Source: Channallabes apus (Eukaryota; Chordata; Actinopteri; Siluriformes; Clariidae). From it: a stretch of 64,000 bases of DNA. Location: the NCBI GenBank assembly GCA_030522415.1, contig CM060107.1, forward strand, positions 54,089,104-54,153,103, written 5' to 3'. Shown here one piece after another: positions 8,840-20,049 of this stretch; the stretch's first letter is position 1; the number at the start of each line of letters is the position of its first letter. The translations under genes were made by a program, and so were the position numbers. The notes beneath the pieces were generated by a model. It had not been told where the DNA came from. It made no database searches and was given only the letters and a program-made list of their open reading frames with translations.

Positions 8840-11731
8840 GTTTTTTTTGCTTGTCTAAAAGAAGAGACTGTGAGGTTCCAAACCCATCTGAGAAGATGAA
8901 GCTGGAGAGAGCTGACCTGGGGAAAAAAACTAATATTTTCCCAGGTACCTTGTAACATTGTGAAATAAAATGGTTTCTTCATATCGAATGTCAATGCAGA
9001 ATTAAAATTTTTAATGATGCTTATTTTTAGAACACAGTACTGTATGTGGCAGCACGGTGGTGTAGTGGTTAGCACTGTCGTCTTGCACCGCTAGGGTCCG
9101 GGTTCGATTCCCGGGGCAGGCTCGATTCCCGTCTTTGTGTACATGGAGTTTGCATGTTCTCCCCGTGCTTGGTGGGTTTCCTCCGGGTACTCCGGTTTCC
9201 TCCTACATTCCAAAGACATGTAGGTTAGGTTAATTGACGTTTCAAATTGCCCGTAGTGTGTGTGCGCGCCCTGATGGATTGGCACCCTGTCCAGGGTGTA
9301 CCCCGCCTTGTGCTCTAAGTTTCCTGGGATAGGAGCCAGGTCCCCGCGACCCTGTATATAAGGATAAAGCGGTACAGAAAATGAATGAATGAATGAGTAC
9401 TGTATGTTTCCAATTACAATAGATGCTGTACACATTTTGTTTGCCTTTCAGATAAATATTGTCAGCCAGAGGAGTTTACAGATTACCTCTGTAAACAGTT
9501 TCCGAAGCTGAAAGATGGTGGAGGCTATGAACTTCTTAAGGCTACCCGCTCAAAGTCATTGGAGATAATCCCTTGTCCTGATGATGCATACTCAGCAGAG
9601 TACTTGAGCAACAGTACACTTGGCATTGGAGTTGGCATGATTTACATCAGACCTCTTCAGAAAGATCTAAGCTTGGAGGTAGATAAACTGGATAGATGAA
9701 GCATGAACAATGTATGTTAAGATTTGCCATGTCTAACTTCTTCTGTTATACATTGAAAAGTTTTCAGAGGGAAAAACAGGACAAGGGCCACAGATAGCTT
9801 GTTTGTACAGCCAACAAAAAAATTCTGATGCTGAAATTCAGAAACATGTTGGCCATTGTGAAATGTAAGTAATGTGTAAAAATTTCTGACTAAACAATGG
9901 AATGTTAAAATATATTAAAAGTGTAAGAAGAAAAATTATTTAAATGGATTAGTTATACCTTGGACTACATTTGTTGTCATTTTCTTTGTTTTATTTTATT
10001 TAATTTTTTAAAAGCAGGTTAGAAAGAGAACACCAAAATGTTACAGAGGTCTCCAAGCAGGAATCAAGCAGTAATGGTAGCACATAGGATATTAATAGAA
10101 GCAACATCAGCAATGAAATTTCTCACAATAGCTGCAGTGAGGAATTTCACAGCAGCAGGAGACAGCAAATCTCCAGAAGCAGCAGAGAGGATACTACTAG
10201 AAACAGCAGCGAGGAATTCCCCAGCAGCAGCAGCAGCAGATAGCAAAACTCCAGGAGCAGCAGTAGAGAAGGAAGGGACAGTGAAAATGAAGGTGATTTA
10301 GGTGTTGTTTCATGCAATCTGAACAACAATGAGCATATTTTTTCGGCATAAATTCAGCAAAAAAAAACTCCCAAAATATGACCATGTCCTGTGAATAGCG
10401 ACAATTTGTATTACTTTTGTATTTTTGTCTTCTCAGAGTGGAAACTTGAGCCAAACCTGTTTCGGGCTGCACTTCTATACAGAAGGGGGCTTTTGGAAAA
10501 GGCTGAAATTCTTTCTGAGCTAACTGCAAGCCTGAACCTGTGCAGCAGTACCCAGGAAAGAGAAAGACAACATTAACATTCTATAAATCACAACCTGGCA
10601 ACTGGGCTTGTCCATTCTCTGTTGTACTCAAGGGTATAATTAATAGTTTAGTTAAACATTTCGTACATGTAGTCAGATTGGCATATCACTTGGTTTTCAT
10701 TGCATGTATATTGATATCCTTTCCTCAGGTGATTCAGCTATAGGGGATGGCATGAAACGCTACTTTCTATCTCAGGTTATTTCTCGTGTGCAGTTTGGGT
10801 TTGCCCTAGATTTTGGTAAGTAATGTAATATTTGAAAGCATTACGTTATAATGTTTATATGGTTTAGCAAATATACACATTCTTTCAGTACTTACTCTCC
10901 TTCACTTTAATTGAACTTATGTGACTTGGTTGTAAAATAAAAGAAAACTGATGTTTTTGTGTGAAAAATCTATATAGTCATATTATATGCCAAAACTTGT
11001 AAAAATGTTCTTTTTTCTAACTTCAGACAACTGAAGACAACAAAACTCTATTTTTCATTGGTCAAGAAGACCATCTAGTGCCATCAACCTCCCGAACTAA
11101 CCTGCTGGATAGTGACTTGTTCCGCATTGTTGGACGCATGATTGGCCATTCATTTATAAATGGTGGTCCCTCATTGACTGGACATAGTCCTGCTATGTTT
11201 GGAATAATAACTGAACAAATGAATGAGGCGGTCATTATTGAACTTCAAGATTGCAATGACGCAGAAGTCATTGAAATTGTCCATCTGGTATGTACAATCA
11301 TAAACCTACCTCCGACCATTGTTTTGTGTAAGCAAAAATGACTCTGAAATGAAAATATTATTATAATTTTCTGTTTACTACAGCTGCAAAAACCAAATAA
11401 ACTTGCTGATGATGAGTGTGTAAACGATAGTAAATGACCTGGCTGTCAGTTGGGATCTGCCTTGTGTCACTGCAGAAAACAGACTGTGGCTAGCCCAAAG
11501 CATTCTTCACCATGCTGTAAGTTTTAAAACATCTTGTTATTTTAAATCCTTTTTGTACTTGTTCATGAAAAATTGCAAAAATTGACTTTCCTTAAGTCAT
11601 CAGCCTGCGAGAGAAACAGATGCAACAGTTGAAGAAAGGACTGAAGGATACTGGAGTTTTGCGCATGGTAAAGGAACGTCCTTCTCGAAGTCCTATTCTC
11701 ACAATCATCTTCCCTTAAAATTGATGCACAG
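8840..11731 (+). pseudogene. HECT ubiquitin-ligase-like multi-exon gene (G2E3-like, fish-expanded family), decayed
   Basis: Exons with splice signals: 8840-8944 (EVPNPSEKM...LGKKT), 9452-9678 (FPKLKDGGGYELL...IYIRPLQKDL), 9768-9864, a Ser-rich linker 10017-10302 with two stops in the best frame, possibly 10437-10620, then the HECT part 10729-10815 (SRVQFGFALDF), 11027-11287 (DHLVPSTSR, LFRIVGRMIGHSFINGG, LTGHSPA), 11384-11516 and 11604-11731 (QLKKGLKDTGV). The third segment resembles the N-lobe of the HECT fold that binds the E2 enzyme. Exon 11384 carries a 2-base frameshift after ADDECVND, and no exon with the catalytic cysteine was seen. The phase of the 10815/11027 join also gives a stop. 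A SINE sits in the first intron. Family assignment comes from remembered fish proteins annotated G2/M phase-specific E3 ligase-like and should be confirmed. Confidence 0.65.
9048..9395 (+). mobile_element. Full-length DANA-like tRNA SINE
   Basis: tRNA head with GGTGTAGTGGTTAGCAC and GGTTCGATTCC boxes, a conserved GTTTGCATGTTCTCCCC core, and a GAATGAATG tail. It is flanked by a 12-bp target duplication AGTACTGTATGT (9036-9047 and 9396-9407). Confidence 0.9.
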
Positions 11732-12039
11732 GTAATGTCCCACAATTTGCACTGACATTTTTAATTAGATTTCATTGAGTTTGAAATAGATATAATTACA
11801 CATCCTTTGATTTAATGACTATGCATATTCTAACACATGGTTTATAAATTGGGGGTCAAAGAAATGCATCCTTGGTAAGAAAAAAAACTCCAGTATATGT
11901 ATGTATGTATGTATGTATGCATGCATGCATGTATGTATGTATGTACAGATGTAAATCATTAGAAAGGATTGTCCAAAAAAAACCTTGCCGTATGCCGTTT
12001 TTTTTTCTCAAAAAAGATGTATATTTTTAAAGAACAGAA
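11732..12039. repeat. Gap with (ATGT)n tetranucleotide repeat
   Basis: No gene is seen. About 11895-11945 is an ATGT array with an internal ATGC variant block. Confidence 0.7.
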
Positions 12040-12968
12040 TAGAAAATCACTTGGAGAGAGCTCTGGAAAGCCGAGCCATTTCGGATCAAGTTTCTTGTCC
12101 AATCCGTCTATGACATCCTCCCAAGCCCAGCCAACCTGCACACCTGGGGCCTGGTAGATACTCCCGAGTGCAAGCTGTGCCAGAAAAGGGGCACCCTGGA
12201 GCACATCTTGAGCAGTTGTTCAAAAGTGTTAGGGGAGGGGCGGTACCGCTGGCGCCACAACCAGGTGCTAAAAGCCTTGACAGAAACCATCTCAACAGCA
12301 ATCCAGCACAGCAAGACCCAGGCAGCTCCCCAACAAACTATCACCTTTATCAGAGCAGGGCAGAAGGTACAACATCGCCGGTCTATCCGTACAGGGGGGG
12401 CTCCTTTCCACCACTCGCGATTGGCAGCTTCAAGTTGACCTAGGTAGACAGCTCAAGTTCCCAGGCAACATCACAGCCACTTCTCTCTGCCCAGATATGG
12501 TATTAACTTCAGAGCTTACCAAGCAAGTGGTCATCCTGGAACTGACAGTCCCCTGGGAGGACCGCATTGAAGAAGCACACAAATGCAAGAGGGCTAAATA
12601 CGCAGAGCTAAGCTCAGAGTGCCGGAACCGCGGCTGGAGATTTTGCTGTGACCCAGTCGAGGTCGGGTGCCGAGGCTTTGCAGGCTATTCACTGCTGCAA
12701 ACCCTTAAACTTTATGGAGTGAGAGGACTGCAATTGAAAAAAGCCACCACAAACATCTTAGAGGCCGCAGAGAGAGCCTCACGGTGGGTGTGGATCCGCA
12801 GGGGGAACCCGTGGAGCAACAGGCTACTTGGACACAAGCCGGGGACTGATCACCCCTGGCTGGGTTGCCCAGGCGAGGGTGTATGAAGATTAAAGACCTG
12901 AAACACCCTATGACCTCGAGTTCTTCACTGATGTGTCCAAGTAGCACCAGAAGGTGTATTTAAATTCT
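12040..12968 (+). mobile_element. R2/NeSL-like LINE, 3' fragment (CCHC + restriction-like endonuclease)
   Basis: One frame gives a CCHC motif (ECKLCQKRGTLEHILSSC, spacing C-x2-C-x7-H-x4-C), and after frame changes another gives CPDMVLTSEL...VVILELTVPWE, resembling the PD...E core of the restriction-like endonuclease found C-terminal to RT in R2, R4 and NeSL LINEs. The end GTGTATTTAAATTCT matches the end of the next copy (15471). The fragment is 5'-truncated and broken. Confidence 0.7.
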
Positions 12969-13239
12969 AACCAATCTGGCACAGCCAGTGACCTCCAGGA
13001 AAGTCTGGATGACACCCACGAACAGAGTGGCGATGGCTAGAGAGACAGCAGACAGCTCGGAAAGACGGCAACTGGAGCAGGGAGGGCTAGCCCCCCGACC
13101 TGCAGCTCCTGAGAGGGAGCACCCACAATAAGCTTCGAAAAACCCCACAGAAACATACCCCCAGGGATGCCCGAGAGGGGGGGAGAATGAGCATCCAAAT
13201 CGGACAGAATTACCGGTAACGACCCAAGCAAATGAACAA

Positions 13240-14890
13240 TGGAATACGAGTGCAGTCTGTATCTGCGGCAAGGTCTGCAAAAACCTGAAGGGTCTGAAAA
13301 TCCACCAGGCAAAGATGGCCTGCCTTAGGAGGGACCAAATGAAGCTACGCTCAGGGATGGCAGCTGGGGTGGCAGTTACTGTCATGCTGGCTGCTGAACC
13401 TGGTGAGACGGAGGAGGAGCCAGGTCCGGGAATCTCCCCACAGTACCCGGAACCTCCAAGCAACACTAATCCCCCTACAAAGCAGGAAATCGGAACGCAG
13501 GGTGAAGTGGCCTGCCGCAAACAATAAAGAGTGGCTCGAGCTGGATCAGGATGTCGATAAGTGCCTAGAATCCATCTCATCGGGTAGTGTCGACCAGAAG
13601 CTCCAGACAATTTGTACAATCATAATGAGCATGGGAGTAGAGCGGTTTGGTGTTGTGGAAAGACGAGGACATAGAAATCCAGTGAAGCTCAACCGGCGAG
13701 AAGTCAAGGTCAGTCAGCTAAGGCAAGAACTAAAATCCTTGAGACGTCAGTTCAAGATGGCCAAGGAAGAAGAAAGGACGACCCTGTCAGAACTCGCAAA
13801 CATCATTAGCAAGAGACTTATTTCATTGAGGAGAGTGGAATGGCACCGAAGGAAGGGCAAGGAAAGGGTTCGGAAGTGGAGTGCTTTCATTGGCAATCCC
13901 TTCGGCTTTACCAAGAAACTACTGGGGCAGAAGCGAAGTGGCCACCTCGCTTGCCCGGTAGAGGAGATTGACAACCATCTCCACGCCACTTTCAGTGACA
14001 CCTTGAGGGACCTTTACCTCAGACCGTGCAGGGATTTGGTGGCGCCACCTGAACCATGGACCCAATTCAACAGCGCTGAACCCACGCTGAAGGAGGTGGA
14101 AGAAGCTGTGAGAGCTGCAAGATCCAGCTCTGTTCCTGGTGACAGTGGGGTCCCCTATAAGGTCTACAAGCAGTGTCCGCAGCTCCTTAGACGTCTCTGG
14201 AAGATCCTGAAGGTGATCTGGCGGAGGGGGAAAGTCGCTGCGCAATGGAGGTATGCTGAGGGAGCCTGGATCCCGAAGGAGGAGGGTTCTTGCAACATTG
14301 ATCAGTTTCGTATCATCTTGCTGCTCAGTGTCGAAAGTAAGATCATCTTCAAAATCGTGTCCCAACGTTTGACAGACTTCCTCCTGAAGAACAACAATAT
14401 TGACACCTCAGTCCAAAAGGGAAGAGTCCCAGGAGTACCTGGATGTGTGGAGCACACAGGTGTGGAGACACAGCTGATCCGGGAGGCCAAGGAAAGAAAA
14501 GGAGACCTGGCAGTTCTCTGGCTCGACCTGGCCAATGCCTACGGATCTATTCGACACAAGCTGGTTGAATCCGCACTGGTAAGACACCATGTTTATGTCA
14601 AGATCCGCAACCTCATTATGGACTACTACCACAACTTCAGCGCGCGAGTCTCTTCAGGCCAAATAACATCCTCCTGGCATCAACTCGGAAAAGGGATAAT
14701 CACCAGCTGCGCAATATCTGTATCCCTCTTCTCATTGGCCATGAACATGATTGTTAAGTCAGCTGAGGTGGAATGCAGAGGACCCAAGTCAAGATCTGGG
14801 ACCCGTCAGCCCCCCATAAGAGCCTTCATGGACGATTTAACAGTAATGACAACATCTGTTCCAGGGTGCAGGTGGCCTGGGCAAGGATGA
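13240..14890 (+). pseudogene. R2/NeSL-like LINE ORF: zinc finger + reverse transcriptase
   Basis: An N-terminal C2HC-type finger (CICGKVCKNLKGLKIHQ...C) lies in frame 1 up to the stop at 13527. The RT continues in frame 2 from 13403 to 14890, so a frameshift near 13500 separates them. RT landmarks include SVPGDSGVPYKVYKQCP, LAVLWLDLANAYGS (palm, first Asp) and FMDDL (catalytic Asp pair). The long 495-codon open frame suggests moderate age. The ORF ends shortly after FMDDL, so thumb and endonuclease are absent. Clade (R2, R4 or NeSL) is not settled. Confidence 0.75.
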
Positions 14891-15044
14891 GCTTCAAGCC
14901 TGCTAAGTCCAGGTCCCTGGTTTTGAAGAAGGGTAAAGTGTCCGACCGTTTCCGCTTTGCCCTGGGAGAGACTACGATCCCATCGGTGACTGAGAAACCG
15001 GTCAAGAGTCTGGGGAAGATCTTTAAAAGCTCCTTGAAGGACTT

Positions 15045-15153
15045 TTCATACACATTCACATTCCGTACAACTTAAATAATTATTTTGATTGTGTAAAGCT
15101 GTTTTGAGACAATGTCAATTGTTAAAAGCACTATACAAATAAAATTGAATTGA
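15045..15153 (+). mobile_element. LINE-A 3' tail fragment
   Basis: About 110 bp ending in CTATACAAATAAAATTGAAT, matching the LINE-A 3' end. It interrupts the R2/NeSL-like copy. Confidence 0.85.
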
Positions 15154-15724
15154 ATAAAACAAACTAAGTGCGACTTGAGCAACAGGCTACTTGAACAACA
15201 AGGACAACGCTCCCAGCACTTGGCTGGAGAGCCTAATGGCGCTCTATGAGACGAACAGAAAGAACCTTAACGAGGCGCTGGAAGCAAGAAAAGGCAAGCA
15301 AATTCAACGGAATGCAATGTCTACTGCATTAAAGACGCCTTTGGACACAAGCCCGGGACTGAGCACCCCCGGCTGGGTCGCCCGGGCGATGGTGTATGAA
15401 GACCCGAAACACCCTATGACCTCGAGTTCTTCCCTGATGACGTGTCCAAGTAGAAGGTGTATTTAAATTCTCAGTTCTGCAGGTCCTCACATTGCAAGTG
15501 AATTGAACCAACATAAAAATGTTTTCATCATACATTTAATACCTTTGTGTCAAAAGGGGGTTGAATATGTGAAAAAAGGACTTAAATGTTGATCTGTTTC
15601 ATAATCACACTTTTCATATTACTTTTCAAGACATTAATGTATGGCTGTCAATAATTAATCCAGAATAATTGCATACAAAATACAAGTTGCATTGCATTAT
15701 ATTAGTCTGTGCATAATTATGTAT

Positions 15725-15795
15725 AAGTAAATATACACACACACACAGTACATGTATAGAAATATTTGCGTGTGTATGTATACACACACACACAC

Positions 15796-15846
<51 letters not shown>
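15725..15846. repeat. (CA)n and (TA)n microsatellites
   Basis: Short CA runs near 15737 and 15783 are followed by a (TA)n tract from about 15798 to 15846. Confidence 0.9.
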
Positions 15847-15849
<3 letters not shown>

Positions 15850-16560
15850 GGCCGGGACTTTAACACGGTAATTTCGATTAATTAATTACACAAAAATAAC
15901 GCGTTACATTTTTTTAAACGCATTTTAATCACACTTATTTTTGCACCGCGGAACGTTTCTCACTGGATGAGTTTCGGCGGACCGATTATACTGGAGCACC
16001 AACAAGCGTTCAGACAAAAACAAACCACAGTGAACATGGACAAAGAAGCTGATGAGACCGCTTTGGTTGGCCCTGTGTGTTATGTTTGCATCAATATTCA
16101 ATTCAATTCAATTTTATTTGTATAGCACTTTTAACAATTGACATTGTCTCAAAACAGCTTTACACAATCAAAAGAACTATTTAAGTTTGTATGGAACCCA
16201 TTCTCACCTGGGTGATAACGAAATCCCGCTAAAAATAAACTGAATTTCTGCAGTATTAACTTTAAATTGATTTTGTGTCTACCTAAATGAAAATCCGGAC
16301 AGTCTCTTTAAAGAATATCTGGTAGGTAATGCTAATAATTACTGCAGAAGAAATGGTCTCGTTGGGCTTTTCAGAATACTGCAATATCCATTTAGCCTTC
16401 AAAAATTATAATTTAAAGCTGCTATTAGATGGCATCAGATCACAGGTGTACTTTATTAGTATACTAATACTGTATTAGTCTAGTGATTTCATTTTTACTT
16501 TTTTTTGTGTGTAGCAATAGGATACTGATGGCCATGCTACAGAGTGAACATATAGTATTT
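15850..16560. other. Unclassified dispersed-repeat-like DNA
   Basis: Starts with GGGCCGGGACTTTAACACGG followed by ATTAATTA-rich sequence resembling the end of a fish DNA transposon, but no matching second terminus was found. A LINE-A fragment interrupts it at 16097-16206. No coding sequence seen. Confidence 0.3.
16097..16206 (-). mobile_element. LINE-A 3' tail fragment
   Basis: Minus-strand copy of the LINE-A end (AATTTTATTTGTATAGCACT), followed by a short piece of the 3' UTR (CCCATTCTCACCTGGGTGA) with an internal deletion. Confidence 0.85.
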
Positions 16561-16589
16561 GGCATCCCTAAGCATCAATGTTTAGGGAG

Positions 16590-16800
16590 GTGATGCCACT
16601 ACCTATCCAGCTGTTGAAGTGCTTCACAACTTGGGAGAAATCGCTACTGCATGTGCTCTCTTAATGGGTGTAATATATGCAATGAACCTCACGAACTGAA
16701 AATATTCTTTGAGGTACTACAGAAGATCTTCCTCCAGCTGGATTCTACCAGACATTCACCAAAGGTACAGATGCTTAAAAACAAACCTTATGAGTAAACC
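16590..16800 (+). pseudogene. Relic exon of a multicopy fish gene family
   Basis: One frame reads TYPAVEVLHNLGEIATAC, then ALLMGVIYAMNLTN, a stop, then KYSFEVLQKIFLQLDS and HSPKVQMLKNK. The pattern resembles the C-terminal exon of a widely repeated, poorly characterised fish protein family that I remember but cannot name with confidence. The in-frame stop (near 16701) and the lack of flanking exons make it a pseudogene fragment. Confidence 0.4.
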
Positions 16801-16929
16801 AACATCGAGCACTTGAGTTTGTTGAGTTCCACGTGAAGGCCTTTTTTGCACTTATTGAAAATGTTTGGATGTTTTTGTTTTGGATGCAATATATTTAGGC
16901 TTTGCAAAAACTTGGGGAAAAAAGCTGTA

Positions 16930-17479
16930 CAGTGGAACCTCGAATTATGAGTAGCGTGGTTCCGCAAGACGAGCAAAGATTTTTAATAAATTTTGACTTG
17001 AAAAACAAGCATTGTGTGCGCGCTCATTCACTTACACCAACACACACACACACACTCTCTCTCGGCTTAAAAGCCCCACTCCTCTCAGGTTCCCAAACAA
17101 ACACACAGCAACTCTGCTCTGTCGCGATTGTTTTCAAAGTTGAGGAGCTGGTTAATTTGTTTTTTTATTGTTGTCTTACTTTACAGCAGTGATTCCGTTA
17201 GTATGCGCTCACACAGCGCCTGCATGCACAAACGGAAACACTTATCTGTCGGCATTTATTTTTACTTTTTTTTTTTTTTACAGTTAAAGTGCAGGTTAAT
17301 TTGATTTATTTTTGCTTTACCTTTTGTGTTAATTATTTTTATGTATTTATTTTTGGGCAGTAGAACGAATAATTTGAGTTTCCATTATTTCTTATTGGAA
17401 AATTAAATTTGGTTTACGAGTGTTTTGGAATACAAAACAAATCCGGAATGAATTATGCTCTTAATCCAAGGTTCCACTG
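16930..17479. mobile_element. TA-flanked MITE with CAGTGGAACCT termini
   Basis: The left end CAGTGGAACCTCGAATTA and right end (reverse complement CAGTGGAACCTTGGATTA) form an inverted repeat, flanked by TA on both sides (16928-16929, 17480-17481). The TA duplication points to the Tc1/mariner/pogo superfamily. Non-coding, 550 bp. Confidence 0.75.
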
Positions 17480-17494
17480 TATTTGATAGCACAA

Positions 17495-19190
17495 AAGAAT
17501 CAGAATCAGAATCAGAGTTTTAATTGCCAAGTACACTTGCACGTACAAGGAATTTGTTTTAGTGACCGAGCTTCCAGAACCAAAAATACAAATGACAAGA
17601 CAAAACAGCACAACAGAAAAAAAAAAAAAATGGTTGACATCAAATGGAGTAGGGTGTGAGATACTTATAAATAGGTTACATAAATATCTGAAATCTGTGG
17701 TATTATACAGGATATTGCACAGTGGTTTTGTACACAATATTGCATTCATATTTATTGACAGTTAGAATTATGTTTAACTGTTCATGAGGTAGATTGCCTG
17801 GGGAAAAAAACTGTTCTTGTGCCTGAATGTCCTGGTGTTCGGTGCTCTGTAGCGTCAACCCGACGGCAAAAGTTCTAATAGAAGGTGGCTTGGGTGTGAG
17901 GGGTCCAAAGTGATATTCCGTGCCCTTTTCTTCACTCTGGATATATACAGTTCTTGCAGTGTGGGCAGGCGAGTGGCAATAATTCTTCCAGCAGTCCGAA
18001 CCGTCCTTTGTAGCTTTCTGATGTCTGCTTTGGTAGCTGAGCCAAACCAGATAGTTATTGAAGTGCACAGGATGGATTCAGTGACGGCTGAGAAGAACTG
18101 TGTGAGCAGCTCATGTGGCAGGTTGAATTTCTTCTGCTGGCGAAGGAAATACAACCTCTGGTGGGCCTTTTTAACAATGAAGTCAATGTGAATGTCCCAC
18201 TTCAGGTCCTGAGAGATGGTTGTGCCCAGGAACCGAAATGACTCCACTGCTGTCACAGTGCTGTTCATGAGGGTGAGTGGGGGAAGTGCAGGTGGGGTTC
18301 TTCTGAAGTCCATGATCATCTCCACTGTTTTGAGCGTGTTCAGCTCCAGGTTGTTGTGACTGCACCAGACAGCCAACTGCTTGACCTCCCTTCTGTATGC
18401 AGACTCGTCACAGTCCTGGATGAGGCCGATGAGTGTCATCTGCAAATTGCAGAAGACAGTGGGGTCTGTGGAAGTGCAGTCGTTGGTGTAGATGGAGAAG
18501 AGCAGTGGGGAGAGAACACATCCCTGAGGGACCCCAGTATTGGTGGTCTGGCTGTTGGACATGAATTTTCCCAGTCTCACTAGCTGCTGCCTGTCTGTCA
18601 GAAAGCTGGTGATCCAGTGACAGATAGAGCTAGGAACAGAGAGCTGGTTTAATTTTGTCTGAAGCAGTGCTGGGATGATCGCATTAAAAGCTGATAAAGT
18701 CTATAAACAAGACCCTTGCATAAGCCCCTGGTTTGTCCAGATGTTGAAGGATGAAGTGCAGTCCCATGTTGACTGCATCATCAACAGACCTCTTCTATAA
18801 GCAAACTGCAGGGGGTCCAGTAAGGGTCCTGTGATGTCCCTCAGATAGGCCAACTCCATTCTTTCAAATGACTTCATGACCACAGATGTTAGGGCGACTG
18901 GTCTGTAGTCATTAAGTCCTGTGATTTTAGGTTTTTTTGGAATGGGGATGATTGTGGAACATTTAAAGCACAAAGGTACTTCACATTGTTCCAGTGATCT
19001 GTTGAAGATCTGTGTGAAAATGGGCGCCAGCTGGTCAGCACAGGATTTCAGACAGGCTGGGGTCACGCCGTCTGGACCTGGAGCTGTCCTCCTCTTTGGT
19101 TTCAGAAAGATCTGGCGAACATCCTTTTCACAGACCTGGAGTGCAGGGGGGGAAGAGAGGGTGGTTGTCAGAGGTGATAACCTCAAAATA
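17495..19190 (-). mobile_element. Rex/CR1-like LINE, 5'-truncated and broken
   Basis: 3' end at left (GAATCAGAATCAGAATCAG, then a GTGTACTTGGCAATT motif on the minus strand). RT pieces are 18701-19186 ([48 protein letters not shown]) and 17855-18580 (GVPQGCVLSPLLFSIYTND, FRFLGTTISQDLKW). The FADD codons are present but lie one frame off from the flanking sequence, so a single-base indel hits the active site. The N-terminal endonuclease is missing. Confidence 0.8.
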
Positions 19191-20049
19191 GGGTGAATTG
19201 TGTTAATTTTATGTTAATATGGTAAATTAACTAATGTTTAGTTGGTATTATTGACCTTAAGGACAAGGTTGTGCATTTTCCTTTTAAATTTATTTATTTT
19301 AAGATTCATACAGTGAGAACTTTTTTTTGTGGGTCACAATTTTTTTTCTTATGTAAAACATGTCCAGAATACTGTTGAAAGAAAAGTTGAAGATAACCAA
19401 CTTTGTTAAACACAATGCGCCCCCCCCCCACCTTTAAATGTGTCAAATTTGACAGTAAATTTGAAAAAGTTCAAAAAGAAAAACAAAAAATGTAATATGT
19501 TGCATATTGTGTACAGTATGTCTTTTGTATTGTTGGACCATAATATTATCAATTTCTCAATTTCTGTGCTGAATTTCAAACAGTGCCAATTGTTATTAAA
19601 ATGCTTGTGACATTAATGCTGTTGTGAATAAAGGCCCTTACAAATGTCGGTGAATTCACTACAGGCATTTGTGTGGAATTTGTTGACAAGAAAAAATTAG
19701 TGTTTTTGAGTGTGTGAATTAGATTGTTAGTGTTTTTTGAAAGTATGGCAACTGTTATAAGTTGTTCCCTAATAAAAAGGATGTATTACTGTACATATTT
19801 ACTGCCTCTGGAGTTGCCTTTAAGGGTCACTAAAGCATGGGAAAATAGGGCTGCTATTCATTATGGTATAAAATCAAGTTGCAGTAACATGACTAAATGG
19901 GATTCATTGAAATCGATATAAACATATAGGATTAACATCAAGGAATACATTTTATATAGCATGAAGTGTTGAAGTTCAACAAAAAATGTAAGTTAAATAG
20001 AAATAAATAATGTTAAATCAAAGTTAGCTGTTCATGTTAAATGAACACA
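19191..20049. other. AT-rich gap; nothing recognised
   Basis: No ORF with family features, no terminal repeats and no splice-bounded exons were seen. Confidence 0.5.

Larger units (their letters stand above)
12969..15471 (+). mobile_element. R2/NeSL-like LINE, second copy with RT but no endonuclease
   Basis: Begins directly after the previous fragment in the same orientation. It contains the N-terminal zinc finger and RT (13240-14890), is cut by a LINE-A 3' fragment (15045-15153), and ends with a 3' UTR (about 15177-15471) that aligns with 12821-12968. The endonuclease segment present in copy 1 is missing here. Confidence 0.7.

Noticed and set aside
9060..9120. Possible tRNA gene
   Set aside because: It is the head of a full-length DANA-like SINE with a 12-bp target duplication.
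10038..10329. Ala-rich and Leu-rich ORFs
   Set aside because: Alternate frames of the Ser-rich linker of the HECT pseudogene (AGC-type repeats).
13037..13619. Minus-strand ORFs across the R2/NeSL-like element
   Set aside because: They oppose a recognised zinc finger and RT on the plus strand.
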